DNA of 64,000 bases from Siphonodentalium dalli (lineage: Eukaryota; Mollusca; Scaphopoda; Gadilida; Siphonodentaliidae), in contig CP136061.1 of the NCBI GenBank assembly GCA_032622095.1, positions 169,945,107 through 170,009,106 of the forward strand. Reading direction: 5' to 3'. Positions 48,201 through 63,017 of the stretch are shown here, in pieces. Within the stretch, counting starts at the first letter, position 1; each line of letters opens with the position of its first letter. The notes under the pieces are model-generated. The model did not search any database. It was given only the letters and a program-made list of their open reading frames with translations, and was not told the origin of the DNA. The position numbers and the translations under genes are program-made.

Positions 48201-48714
48201 CATCACAAACATATATAGGTATCCCCACCACATACATATATAGGTATCCCCACCACATACATATATAGCTATCCCCACCACATACATCTATAGGTATCAC
48301 CGCCACATACATCTATAGGTATCCCCACCACATACATATATCGGTATCCCCGCCACACACATATATAGGTATCCCCACCACACACATATATAGGTATCAC
48401 CACCACACACATATATAGGTATCCCCGCCACATACATATGTAGGTATCCCCACCACATACATATATATGTATCACCACCACACACATATATAGGTATCCC
48501 CACCATATACATATATAGGTATCCCCATCACATACATTTATAGGTATCCCCACCACACACATATATAGGTATCCCCACCACATACATATATAGGTATCCC
48601 CACCACATACATATATAGGTATCCCCACCACATACATCTATACGTGTCCCCACCACACACATATATAGGTATCCCCACCACATACATCTATAGGTATCCC
48701 CACCACGCACATAT
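45219..48714. repeat. Double-alpha segment (B-type), second occurrence
   Basis: AGATCT lies at 45492-45497 and 47815-47820. The segment follows 17.3-20.7 kb at offset 27,936, then 28,011, the difference being three extra units near 46.3-46.5 kb. The private CCGG at 45977-45980 matches that at 18041-18044. No unique sequence is present. Confidence 0.78.
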
Positions 48715-50574
48715 ATAGGTATTCCCACCACATACATATATAGGTATCCCCACCACATACATATTTAGGTATCCCCACCACATACATATATAGGTATCCC
48801 CACCACTCACATATATAGGTATCCCCACCACATACATATATTGGTATCACCACCACACACATATAGGTATTCCCGCCACATACATATAGGTATCCCCACC
48901 ACACACATCTATATGTATCACCACCACATACATATATAGGTATCCCCAACACATACATATATAGGTATCCCCACCACATACATATATAGGTATCCCCACC
49001 ACATACATATATAGGTATCCCCACCACATACATCTATAGGTATCCCCACCACAAACATATATAGGTATCCACACCACATACATATATAGGTATCCCTCCA
49101 CATACATATATAGCTATCCCCACCACATACATATATAGGTATCACCGCCACATACATCTATAGGTATCCCCACCACATACATATATAGGTATCCCCACCA
49201 CACACATATATAGGTATTCCCACCACACACATATATAGGTATCACCACCACACACATATATAGGTATCCCCGCCACATACATATGTAGGTATCCCCACCA
49301 CATTCATATATAGGTATCACCACCACACACATATATAGGTATCCCCACGACATACATATATAGGTATCCCATCACATACATATATAGGTATCCCCACCTC
49401 ATACATATATAAGTATCCCCACCACATACCTATATAGGTATCCCCATCACATACATCTATATGTATCCCCACCACACACATATATAGGTATCCCCACCAC
49501 ATACATCTATAGGTATCCCCACCACGCACATATATAGGTATCCCCACCACATACATATATAGGTATCCCCACCACATACATCTATAGGTATCCCCACCAC
49601 ATACATATATAGGTATCCCCACCACATACATATATATGTATCCCCACCACATACATATATAGGTATCCCCACCACATACATATATAAGTATCCCCACCAT
49701 ATACATCTATAGGTATCCCCACCACATACATATATAGGTATCCCCAACTCATACATCTATATGTATCCCCACCACACATATCTATAGGTATCCCCACCAT
49801 ACACATCTATAGGGATCCCCACCACACATATATATAGGTATCCCCACCATACACATCTATATATATCACCGCCACACACATATATAGGTAACCCCACCAC
49901 ATACATCTATTGGTATCCCCACCATACACATCTATAGGTATCCCCACCATACACATCTATATGTATCACCGCCACACTCATATATAGGTATCCGCACCAC
50001 ATACATCTATAGGTATCACAACCACATACATGTATAGGTATCCCCACCACATACATCTATAGGTATCCCCACCACACACATCTATATGTATCACCACCAC
50101 ATACATATATAGGTATCCCCACCACACACATATATAGGTATCCCCACGACATACATATATATGTATCCCCACCACACACATATAGGTATCCTCACCACAC
50201 ACATATATAGGTATCCTCACCTACATATATATATATATTCCCACAATACACATCTATAGTTATCCCCGCCACATACATATATAGGTATCCCCACCACACA
50301 CATATATAGGTATCCCCACCACATACATATATAGGTATCCCCACCACACACATATATAGGTATCCCCACCACATACATATATAGGTATCACCACCACACA
50401 CATATAGGTATCCCCGCCACATACATATAGGTATCCCCACCACACACATATAGGTATCCCCACCACACACATATATAGGTATCACCACCACATACATATA
50501 TAGGTATCCCCAACACAGACATATATAGGTATCCCCACCATATACTTATATAGGTATCCCCACCACATACATAT
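48715..50574. repeat. 1.9-kb beta-delta repeat, copy 1
   Basis: This has GGATCC at 49813-49818 and the delta run at 50225-50239. It matches 20.7-22.1 kb at offset 27,990. The usual trio of 23-bp units is reduced to two near 48855-48900, a change shared only with the next copy. It is repeated immediately at offset 1,860, rising to 1,935. Confidence 0.83.
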
Positions 50575-52500
50575 ATAGGTATTCCCACCACATACATATA
50601 TAGGTATCCCCACCACATACATATTTAGGTATCCCCACCACATACATATATAGGTATCCCCACCACATACATATATAGGTATCCCCACCACATACATATT
50701 TAGGTATCCCCACCACATACATATATAGGTATCCCCACCACTCACATATATAGGTATCCCCACCACATACATATATTGGTATCACCACCACACACATATA
50801 GGTATTCCCGCCACATACATATAGGTATCCCCACCACACACATCTATATGTATCACCACCACATACATATATAGGTATCCCCAACACATACATATATAGG
50901 TATCCCCACCACATACATATATAGGTATCCCCACCACATACATATATAGGTATCCCCACCACATACATCTATAGGTATCCCCACCACAAACATATATAGG
51001 TATCCACACCACATACATATATAGGTATCCCTCCACATACATATATAGCTATCCCCACCACATACATATATAGGTATCACCGCCACATACATCTATAGGT
51101 ATCCCCACCACATACATATATAGGTATCCCCACCACACACATATATAGGTATTCCCACCACACACATATATAGGTATCACCACCACACACATATATAGGT
51201 ATCCCCGCCACATACATATGTAGGTATCCCCACCACATTCATATATAGGTATCACCACCACACACATATATAGGTATCCCCACGACATACATATATAGGT
51301 ATCCCATCACATACATATATAGGTATCCCCACCACATACATATATAAGTATCCCCACCACATACCTATATAGGTATCCCCATCACATACATCTATATGTA
51401 TCCCCACCACACACATATATAGGTATCCCCACCACATACATCTATAGGTATCCCCACCACGCACATATATAGGTATCCCCACCACATACATATATAGGTA
51501 TCCCCACCACATACATCTATAGGTATCCCCACCACATACATATATAGGTATCCCCACCACATACATATATATGTATCCCCACCACATACATATATAGGTA
51601 TCCCCACCACATACATATATAAGTATCCCCACCATATACATCTATAGGTATCCCCACCACATACATATATAGGTATCCCCAACTCATACATCTATATGTA
51701 TCCCCACCACACATATCTATAGGTATCCCCACCATACACATCTATAGGGATCCCCACCACACATATATATAGGTATCCCCACCATACACATCTATATATA
51801 TCACCGCCACACACATATATAGGTAACCCCACCACATACATCTATTGGTATCCCCACCATACACATCTATAGGTATCCCCACCATACACATCTATATGTA
51901 TCACCGCCACACTCATATATAGGTATCCGCACCACATACATCTATAGGTATCACAACCACATACATGTATAGGTATCCCCACCACATACATCTATAGGTA
52001 TCCCCACCACACACATCTATATGTATCACCACCACATACATATATAGGTATCCCCACCACACACATATATAGGTATCCCCACGACATACATATATATGTA
52101 TCCCCACCACACACATATAGGTATCCTCACCACACACATATATAGGTATCCTCACCTACATATATATATATATTCCCACAATACACATCTATAGTTATCC
52201 CCGCCACATACATATATAGGTATCCCCACCACACACATATATAGGTATCCCCACCACATACATATATAGGTATCCCCACCACACACATATATAGGTATCC
52301 CCACCACATACATATATAGGTATCACCACCACACACATATAGGTATCCCCGCCACATACATATAGGTATCCCCACCACACACATATAGGTATCCCCACCA
52401 CACACATATATAGGTATCACCACCACATACATATATAGGTATCCCCAACACAGACATATATAGGTATCCCCACCATATACTTATATAGGTATCCCCACCA
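50575..52500. repeat. 1.9-kb beta-delta repeat, copy 2
   Basis: This has GGATCC at 51748-51753 and the delta run at 52160-52174, both 1,935 bp from their partners. The offset is only 1,860 at its left end because a 75-bp (three-unit) stretch marked by CATATTTAGG is duplicated inside copy 2, near 50625 and near 50700. The two-unit version of the 23-bp series near 50797 is inherited from copy 1. Confidence 0.83.
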
Positions 52501-54816
52501 CATACATATATAGGTATCCCCACCACATACATCTATAGGTATCCCCACCACAAACATATATAGGTATCCCCACCACATACATATATTGGTACCCACACCA
52601 CATACATATATAGCTATCCCCACCACATACATCTATAGGTATCACCGCCACATACATCTATAGGTATCCCCACCACATACATATATAGGTATCCCCGCCA
52701 CACACAGATATAGGTATCACCACCACACTCATATATAGGTATCACCACCACACACATATATAGGTATCCCCGCCACATACATATATAGGTATCCCCACCT
52801 CATACATATATAGGTATCACCACCACACACATATATAGGTATCCCCACCATATACATATATAGGTATCCCAATCACATACATTTATAGGTATTCCCACCA
52901 CACACATATATAGGTATCCCCACCACATAAATATATAGGTATCCCCACCACATACATATATAGGTATCCCCACCACATACATCTATAAGTATTCCCACCA
53001 CACACATATATAGGTATCCCCACCACATACATCTATAGGTATCCCCACCACGCACATATATAGGTATCCCCACCACATACATGTATAGGTATCCCCACCA
53101 CATACATCTATAGGTATCCTCACCACATACATATATAGGTATCCCCACCACACACATATATAGGTATCCCCACCACATACATATATAGGTATCACCACCA
53201 CACACATATAGGTATTCCCGCCACATACATATAGGTATCCCCACCACACACATATAGGTATCCCCACCACACACATATATAGGTATCACCACCACATACA
53301 TATATAGGTATCCCCAACACATACATATATAGGTATCCCCACCACATACATATATAGGTATCCCCACCACATACATATATAGGTATCCCCACCACATACA
53401 TCTATAGGTATCCCCACCACAAACATATGTAGGTATCCCCACCACATACATATATAGGTATCCCCACCACATACATATATAGGTATCCCCTCCACACACA
53501 TATATTGGTATCACCACCACATACATATATAGGTATCCCCGCCACACACATATATAGGTATCCCCGCCACACACATATATAGGTATCCCCACCACATACA
53601 TATATAGGTCTCCGCAACACATACATCTATAGGTATCCCCACCACACACATCTATATGTATCCCCACCACACACATATATTGGTATCACCACCACATACA
53701 TATATAGGTATCCCCGCCACACACATATATAGGTATCCCCACCACATACATATATAGGTATCCCCACCACACATATCTATAGGTATTCCCACCATATACA
53801 TATATAGATATCACCACCACACACATATATAGGTATCCCCACCACACACATATATAGGTATCCCCACCACACACATCTATAGGTATTCCCACCATATACA
53901 TATATAGGTATCACCACCACACACATATATAGGTATCCCCACCACACACATATATAGGTATCCCCGCCACATACATATATAGGTATCACCACCACACACA
54001 TATATAGGTCTCCCCACCACATACATCTATAGGTATCCCCACCACACACATCTATATGTATCCCCACCACACACAGATCTATAGGTAACCCCACCACACA
54101 CATATATAGGTATTCCCACAATACACATCTATAGTTATCCCCGCTACACACATATATAGGTATCCCCACCACATACATATATAGGTATCCCCACTACACA
54201 CATATATAGGTATCCCCACCACATACATATATAGGTATCACCACCACACACATATATGTTTCCCCGCCACATACATATAGGTATCCCCACCACACACATA
54301 TAGGTATCCCCACCACACACATATATAGGTATCACCACCACATACATATATAGGTATCCCTAACACATACATATATAGGTATCCCCACCATATACTTATA
54401 TAGGTATCCCCACCACATACATATATAGGTATCCCCACGACATACATCTATAGGTATCCCCACCACAAACATATATAGGTATCCCCACCACATACATATA
54501 TAGGTATCCCCACCACATACATATATAGCTATCCCCACCACATACATCTATAGGTATCACCGCCGCATACATCTATAGGTATCCCCACCACATACATATA
54601 TAGGTATCCCCACCACATACATTTATAGGTATCACCGCCACATACATCTATATGTATCACCACCACACACATATATAGGTATCCCCGCCACATACATATG
54701 TAGGTATCCCCACCTCATACATATATAGGTATCACCACCACACACATATATAGGTATCCCCACCATACACATATATAGGTATCCCCACCACATACATATA
54801 TAGGTATCCCCACCAC
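51411..54816. repeat. 3.4-kb higher-order repeat, copy 1
   Basis: This overlaps the preceding copy and is duplicated to the right at offset 3,406, falling to 3,356 (two units fewer in copy 2, between about 55.58 and 55.77 kb). It contains GGATCC at 51748, the delta run at 52160 and AGATCT at 54075. This is one of the few places where alpha follows delta directly at about 1.9 kb. Confidence 0.8.
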
Positions 54817-57800
54817 ACACATATATAGGTATCCCCACCACATACATCTATAGGTATCCCCACCACGCACATATATAGGTATCCCCACCACATACATATA
54901 TAGGTATCCCCACCACATACATCTATAGGTATCCCCACCACATACATATATAGGTATCCCCACCACATACATATATATGTATCCCCACCACATACATATA
55001 TAGGTATCCCCACCACATACATATATAAGTATCCCCACCATATACATCTATAGGTATCCCCACCACATACATATATAGGTATCCCCAACTCATACATCTA
55101 TATGTATCCCCACCACACATATCTATAGGTATCCCCACCATACACATCTATAGGGATCCCCACCACACATATATATAGGTATCCCCACCATACACATCTA
55201 TATATATCACCGCCACACACATATATAGGTAACCCCACCACATACATCTATTGGTATCCCCACCATACACATCTATAGGTATCCCCACCATACACATCTA
55301 TATGTATCACCGCCACACTCATATATAGGTATCCGCACCACATACATCTATAGGTATCACAACCACATACATGTATAGGTATCCCCACCACATACATCTA
55401 TAGGTATCCCCACCACACACATCTATATGTATCACCACCACATACATATATAGGTATCCCCACCACACACATATATTGGTATCCCCACGACATACATATA
55501 TATGTATCCCCACCACACACATATAGGTATCCTCACCACACACATATATAGGTATCCTCACCTACATATATATATATATTCCCACAATACACATCTATAG
55601 TTATCCCCGCCACATACATATATAGGTATCCCCACCACACACATATATAGGTATCCCCACCACATACATATATAGGTATCACCACCACACACATATAGGT
55701 ATCCCCGCCACATACATATAGGTATCCCCACCACACACATATAGGTATCCCCACCACACACATATATAGGTATCACCACCACATACATATATAGGTATCC
55801 CCAACACATACATATATAGGTATCCCCACCATATACTTATATAGGTATCCCCACCACATACATATATAGGTATCCCCACCACATACATCTATAGGTATCC
55901 CCACCACAAACATATATAGGTATCCCCACCACATACATATATTGGTACCCACACCACATACATATATAGCTATCCCCACCACATACATCTATAGGTATCA
56001 CCGCCACATACATCTATAGGTATCCCCACCACATACATATATAGGTATCCCCGCCACACACAGATATAGGTATCACCACCACACTCATATATAGGTATCA
56101 CCACCACACACATATATAGGTATCCCCGCCACATACATATATAGGTATCCCCACCTCATACATATATAGGTATCACCACCACACACATATATAGGTATCC
56201 CCACCATATACATATATAGGTATCCCAATCACATACATTTATAGGTATTCCCACCACACACATATATAGGTATCCCCACCACATACATATATAGGTATCC
56301 CCACCACATACATATATAGGTATCCCCACCACATACATCTATAAGTATTCCCACCACACACATATATAGGTATCCCCACCACATACATCTATAGGTATCC
56401 CCACCACGCACATATATAGGTATCCCCACCACATACATGTATAGGTATCCCCACCACATACATCTATAGGTATCCTCACCACATACATATATAGGTATCC
56501 CCACCACACACATATATAGGTATCCCCACCACATACATATATAGGTATCACCACCACACACATATAGGTATTCCCGCCACATACATATAGGTATCCCCAC
56601 CACACACATATAGGTATCCCCACCACACACATATATAGGTATCACCACCACATACATATATAGGTATCCCCAACACATACATATATAGGTATCCCCACCA
56701 CATACATATATAGGTATCCCCACCACATACATATATAGGTATCCCCACCACATACATCTATAGGTATCCCCACCACAAACATATGTAGGTATCCCCACCA
56801 CATACATATATAGGTATCCCCACCACATACATATATAGGTATCCCCTCCACACACATATATTGGTATCACCACCACATACATATATAGGTATCCCCGCCA
56901 CACACATATATAGGTATCCCCGCCACACACATATATAGGTATCCCCACCACATACATATATAGGTCTCCGCAACACATACATCTATAGGTATCCCCACCA
57001 CACACATCTATATGTATCCCCACCACACACATATATTGGTATCACCACCACATACATATATAGGTATCCCCGCCACACACATATATAGGTATCCCCACCA
57101 CATACATATATAGGTATCCCCACCACACACATCTATAGGTATTCCCACCATATACATATATAGATATCACCACCACACACATATATAGGTATCTCCACCA
57201 CACACATATATAGGTATCCCCACCACACACATCTATAGGTATTCCCACCATATACATATATAGGTATCACCACCACACACATATATAGGTATCCCCACCA
57301 CACACATATATAGGTATCCCCGCCACATACATATATAGGTATCACCACCACACACATATATAGGTCTCCCCACCACATACATCTATAGGTATCCCCACCA
57401 CACACATCTATATGTATCCCCACCACACACAGATCTATAGGTAACCCCACCACACACATATATAGGTATTCCCACAATACACATCTATAGTTATCCCCGC
57501 TACACACATATATAGGTATCCCCACCACATACATATATAGGTATCCCCACCACACACATATATAGGTATCCCCACCACATACATATATAGGTATCACCAC
57601 CACACACATATATGTTTCCCCGCCACATACATATAGGTATCCCCACCACACACATATAGGTATCCCCACCACACACATATATAGGTATCACCACCACATA
57701 CATATATAGGTATCCCTAACACATACATATATAGGTATCCCCACCATATACTTATATAGGTATCCCCACCACATACATATATAGGTATCCCCACGACATA

Positions 57801-58110
57801 CATCTATAGGTATCCCCACCACAAACATATATAGGTATCCCCACCACATACATATATAGGTATCCCCACCACATACATATATAGCTATCCCCACCACATA
57901 CATCTATATGTATCACCACCACACACATATATAGGTATCCCCGCCACATACATATGTAGGTATCCCCACCTCATACATATATAGGTATCACCACCACACA
58001 CATATATAGGTATCCCCACCATACACATATATAGGTATCCCCACCACATACATATATAGGTATCCCTACCACACACATATATAGGTATCCCCACCACATA
58101 CATCTATAAG
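54817..58110. repeat. 3.4-kb higher-order repeat, copy 2
   Basis: This copy has GGATCC at 55154-55159, the delta run at 55566-55580 and AGATCT at 57431-57436. Near its right end about four units present at 54.54-54.65 kb are missing (near 57.90 kb), so the offset drops to about 3,253. Single-base differences are otherwise sparse. Confidence 0.8.
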
Positions 58111-59470
58111 TATCCCCACCACATACATATATAGGTATCCCCACCACATACATCTATAAGTGTCCCCACCACACACATATATAGGTATCCCCACCACATA
58201 CATCTATAGGTATCCCCACCACGCACATATATAGGTATCCCCACCACATACATGTATAGGTATCCCCACCACATACATATATAGGTATCCCCACCACATA
58301 CATATATAGGTATCCCCACCACACACATATATAGGTATCCCCACCACATACATATATAGGTATCACCACCACACACATATAGGTATCCCCGCCACATACA
58401 TATAGGTATCCGCACCACACACATATAGGTATCCCCACCACACACATATATAGGTATCACCACCACACACATATATAGGTATCCCCAACACATACATATA
58501 TAGGTATCCCCACCATATACTTATATAGGTATCCCCACCACATACATATATAGGTATCCCCACCACATACATATATAGGTATCCCCACCACATACATATA
58601 TAGCTATCCCCACCACATACATCTATATGTATCACCGCCACATACATCTATAGGTTTCCCCACCACATACATATGTAGGTATCCCCGCCACACACATATA
58701 TAGGTATCCCCACCACACTCATATATAGGTATCACCACCACACACATCTATAGGTATCCCCACCACAAACATATATAGGTATCCCCACCACATACATATA
58801 TAGGTATCCCCACCACATACATATATAGCTATCCCCACCACATACATCTATAGGTATCACCGCCACATACATCTATAGGTATCCCCACCACATACATATG
58901 TAGGTATCCCCGCCACACACATATATAGGTATCCCCACCACACTCATATATAGGTATCACCACCACACACATATATAGGTATCCCCGCCACATACATATG
59001 TAGGTATCCCCACCTCATACATATATAGGTATCACCACCACACACATATATAGGTATCCCCACCATACACATATATAGGTATCCCCATCACATTCATTTA
59101 TAGGTATTCCCACCACACACATATATAGGTATCCCCACCACATACATCTATAGGTATCCCCACCACGCACATATATAGGTATCCCCACCACATACATGTA
59201 TAGGTATCCCCACCACATACATCTATAGGTATCCCCACCACATACATATATAGGTATCCCCACCACGCACATATATAGGTATCCCCACCACATACATATA
59301 TAGGTATCCCCACCACATACATATATAGGTATCCCCACCACACACATATATAGGTATCCCCACCACATACATATATAGGTATCACCACCACACACATATA
59401 GGTATTCCCGCCACATACATATAGGTATTCCCACCACACCCGTATAGGTATCCCCACCACACATCTAATA
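58111..59470. repeat. Right-hand, less homogenised part of the array
   Basis: This holds ordinary 25-bp units with the familiar variants, including a 23-bp unit trio near 58369-58440. I found no long copy elsewhere with a constant offset. A local near-repeat is visible: the CCCCACCTC unit near 57968 recurs near 59008. It looks like an older part of the array or one sampled from a neighbouring, different higher-order family. Confidence 0.6.
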
Positions 59471-60415
59471 GGTATCACCACCACACACATATATAGGTCT
59501 CCCCACCACATACATCTATAGGTATCACCACCACACACATCTATATGTATCCCCACCACACACAGATCTATAGGTAACCCCACCACACACATATATAGGT
59601 ATTCCCACAATACACATCTATAGTTATCCCCGCCACACACATATATAGGTATCCCCACCACATACATATATAGGTATCCCCACCACACACATATATAGGT
59701 ATCCCCACCACATACATATATAGGTATAACCACCACACACATATAGGTTTCCACGCCACATACATATAGGTATCCCCACCACTCACATATAGGTATCCCC
59801 ACCTCACACATATATAGGTATCACCACCACATACATATATAGGTATCCCCAACACATACATATATAGGTATCCCCACCATATATTTATATAGGTATCCCC
59901 ACCACATACATATATAGGTATCCCCACCACATACATATATAGGTATCCCCACCACAAACATATATAGGTATCCCCACCACATACATATATAGGTATCCCC
60001 CCCACGTACATATATAGCTATCCCCGCCACATACATATATAGGTATCACCGCCACATACATCTATAGGTATCCCCACCGTATCCCCGCCACACACATATA
60101 TAGGTATCCCCACCACACAAATATATAGGTATCACCACCACACACATATATAGGTATCCCCGCCACATACATATGTATGTATCCCCACCACATACATATA
60201 TAGGTATCACCACCACACACATATATCGGTATCCCCACCATATACATATATAGGTATCCCCATCACATACATTAATAGGTATCCCCACCACACACATATA
60301 TAGGTATCCCCACCACATACATATATAGGTATCCCCACCACATACATATATAGGTATCCCCACCACATACATCTATAAGTGTCCCCACCACACACATATA
60401 TAGGTATCCCCACCA
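59471..60415. repeat. 2.6-kb spaced repeat, left copy
   Basis: This segment matches 62,073-63,017 at offset 2,603, then 2,602. It carries AGATCT at 59564-59569, GGTTTCCACGCC near 59756 and an 11-bp remnant unit at 60068-60078. Only about 0.95 kb is clearly shared, although the offset is 2.6 kb, so the intervening parts have diverged or been replaced. Confidence 0.78.
60068..60078. repeat. 11-bp remnant unit from an out-of-register deletion
   Basis: GTATCCCCACC is followed directly by GTATCCCCGCC, so only 11 bp separate two homologous points that are normally 25 bp apart. The missing part is the CACATATATAG core. The same remnant occurs at 62670-62680, showing that it predates the 2.6-kb duplication. 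Confidence 0.88.
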
Positions 60416-62072
60416 CATACATATATAGGTATCCCTAACACATACATATATAGGTATCCCCACCATATACTTATATAGGTATCCCCACCACATACATATA
60501 TAGGTATCCCCACCACATACATCTATAGGTATCCCCACCACAAACATATATAGGTATCCCCACCACATACATATATAGGTATCCCCACCACATTCATATA
60601 TAGCTATCCCCACCACATACATCTATAGGTATCACCGCCACATACATCTATATGTATCCCCACCACATACATATATAGGTATCCCCACCACATACATCTA
60701 TAGGTATCCCCACCACGCACATATATAGGTATCCCAACCACATACATGTATAGGTATCCCCACCACATACATCTATAGGTATCCCCACCACATACATATA
60801 TAGGTATCCCCACCACACACATATATAGGTATCCCCACCACATACATATATAGGTATCCCCGCCACACACATATATAGGTATCCCCGCCACATACATATA
60901 TAGGTATCCCCACCACATACATATATAGGTATTCCCACCATATACATATTTAGGTATCACCACCACACACATATATAGGTATCCCCACCACACACATATA
61001 TAGGTATCCCCACCACGCACATATATAGGTATCCCCACCACATACATGTATAGGTATCCCCACCACTTACATCTATAGGTATCCCCACCACATACATATA
61101 TAGGTATCCCCACCACACACATATATAGGTATCCCCACCACATACATATATAGGTATCCCCACCACAAACATATATAGGTATCCCCACCACATACATATA
61201 TAGGTATCCCCACCACATACATATATAGGTATCCCCACCACATACATCTATAGGTATCCCCACCACAAACATATATAGGTATCCCCACCACATACATATA
61301 TAGGTATCCCCACCACATACATATATAGGTATCCCCACCACACACATATATTGATATCACCACCACATACATATATAGGTATCCCCGCCACACACATATA
61401 TAGGTATCCCCACCACATACATGTATAGGTATCCCCACCACATACATCTATAGGTATCCCCACCACATACATATATAGGTATCCCCACCACACACATATA
61501 TAGGTATCCCCACCACATACATATATAGGTATCACCACCACACACATATAGGTATTCCCGCCACATACATATAGGTATCCCCACCACACACATATAGGTA
61601 TCCCCACCACACACATCTATAGGTATCACCACCACATACATATATAGGTATCCCCAACACATACATATATAGGTATACCCACCACATACATATATAGGTA
61701 TCCCCACCACACACATATATATAGGTATCTCCGCCACACACATATATAGGTATCCCCACCACATACCTATATAGGTCTCCCCACCACATACATCTATAGG
61801 TATCCCCACCACACACATCTATAGGTATCCCTACCACACACATATATTGGTATCACCACCACATACATATACAGGTATCCCCGCCACACACATATATAGG
61901 TATCCCCGCCACATACATATATAGGTATCCCCACCACACACATCTATAGGTATTCCCACCATATACATATTTAGGTATCACCACCACACACATATATAGG
62001 TATCCCCACCACACACATATATAGGTATCCCCACCACACACATATATAGGTATCCCCGCCACATACATATAT
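60416..62072. repeat. Divergent interval between the 2.6-kb spaced copies
   Basis: This contains only 25-bp units, many close to consensus, including a 23-bp series near 61545-61610 and a TTGATATCACC variant near 61352. A short unit series recurs within it: a CCACGCAC unit at about 60715 and again at about 61016, and a CATGTATAGG unit near 60750, 61050 and 61425, suggesting local duplications of about 300-375 bp. Confidence 0.6.
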
Positions 62073-63017
62073 AGGTATCACCACCACACACATATATAGG
62101 TCTCCCCACCACATACATCTATAGGTATCCCCACCACACATATCTATATGTATCCCCACCACACACAGATCTATAGGTAACCCCACCACACACATATATA
62201 GGTATTCCCACAATACACATCTATAGTTATCCCCGCCACACACATATATAGGTATTCCCACCACATACATATATAGGTATCCCCACCACACACATATATA
62301 GGTATCCCCACCACATACATATATAGGTATAACCACCACACACATATAGGTTTCCACGCCACATACATATAGGTATCCCCACCACTCACATATAGGTATC
62401 CCCACCACACACATATATAGGTATCACCACCACATACATATATAGGTATCCCCAACACATACATATATAGGTATCCCCACCATATACTTATATAGGTATC
62501 CCCACCACATACATATATAGGTATCCCCACCACATACATCTATAGGTATCCCCACCACAAACATATATAGGTATCCCCACCACATACATATATAGGTATC
62601 CCCCCACGTACATATATAGCTATCCCCACCACATACATCTATAGGAATCACCGCCACATACATCTATAGGTATCCCCACCGTATCCCCGCCACACACATA
62701 TATAGGTATCCCCACCACACACATATATAGGTATCACCACCACACACATATATAGGTATCCCCGCCACATACATATGTAGGTATCCCCACCACATACATA
62801 TATAGTTTTCACCACCACACACATATATCGGTATCCCCACCATATACATATATAGGTATCCCCATCACATACATTAATAGGTATCCCCACCACACACATA
62901 TATAGGTATCCCCACCACATACATATATAGGTATCCCCACCACATACATATATAGGTATCCCCACCACATACATCTATAAGTGTCCCCACCACACACATA
63001 TATAGGTATCCCCACCA
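62073..63017. repeat. 2.6-kb spaced repeat, right copy
   Basis: This is the partner of 59,471-60,415. AGATCT is at 62167-62172 and the 11-bp remnant at 62670-62680. Immediately after it, the TATAAGTGTCCCC unit appears twice, 50 bp apart (about 62978 and 63028), a two-unit duplication. Confidence 0.78.
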
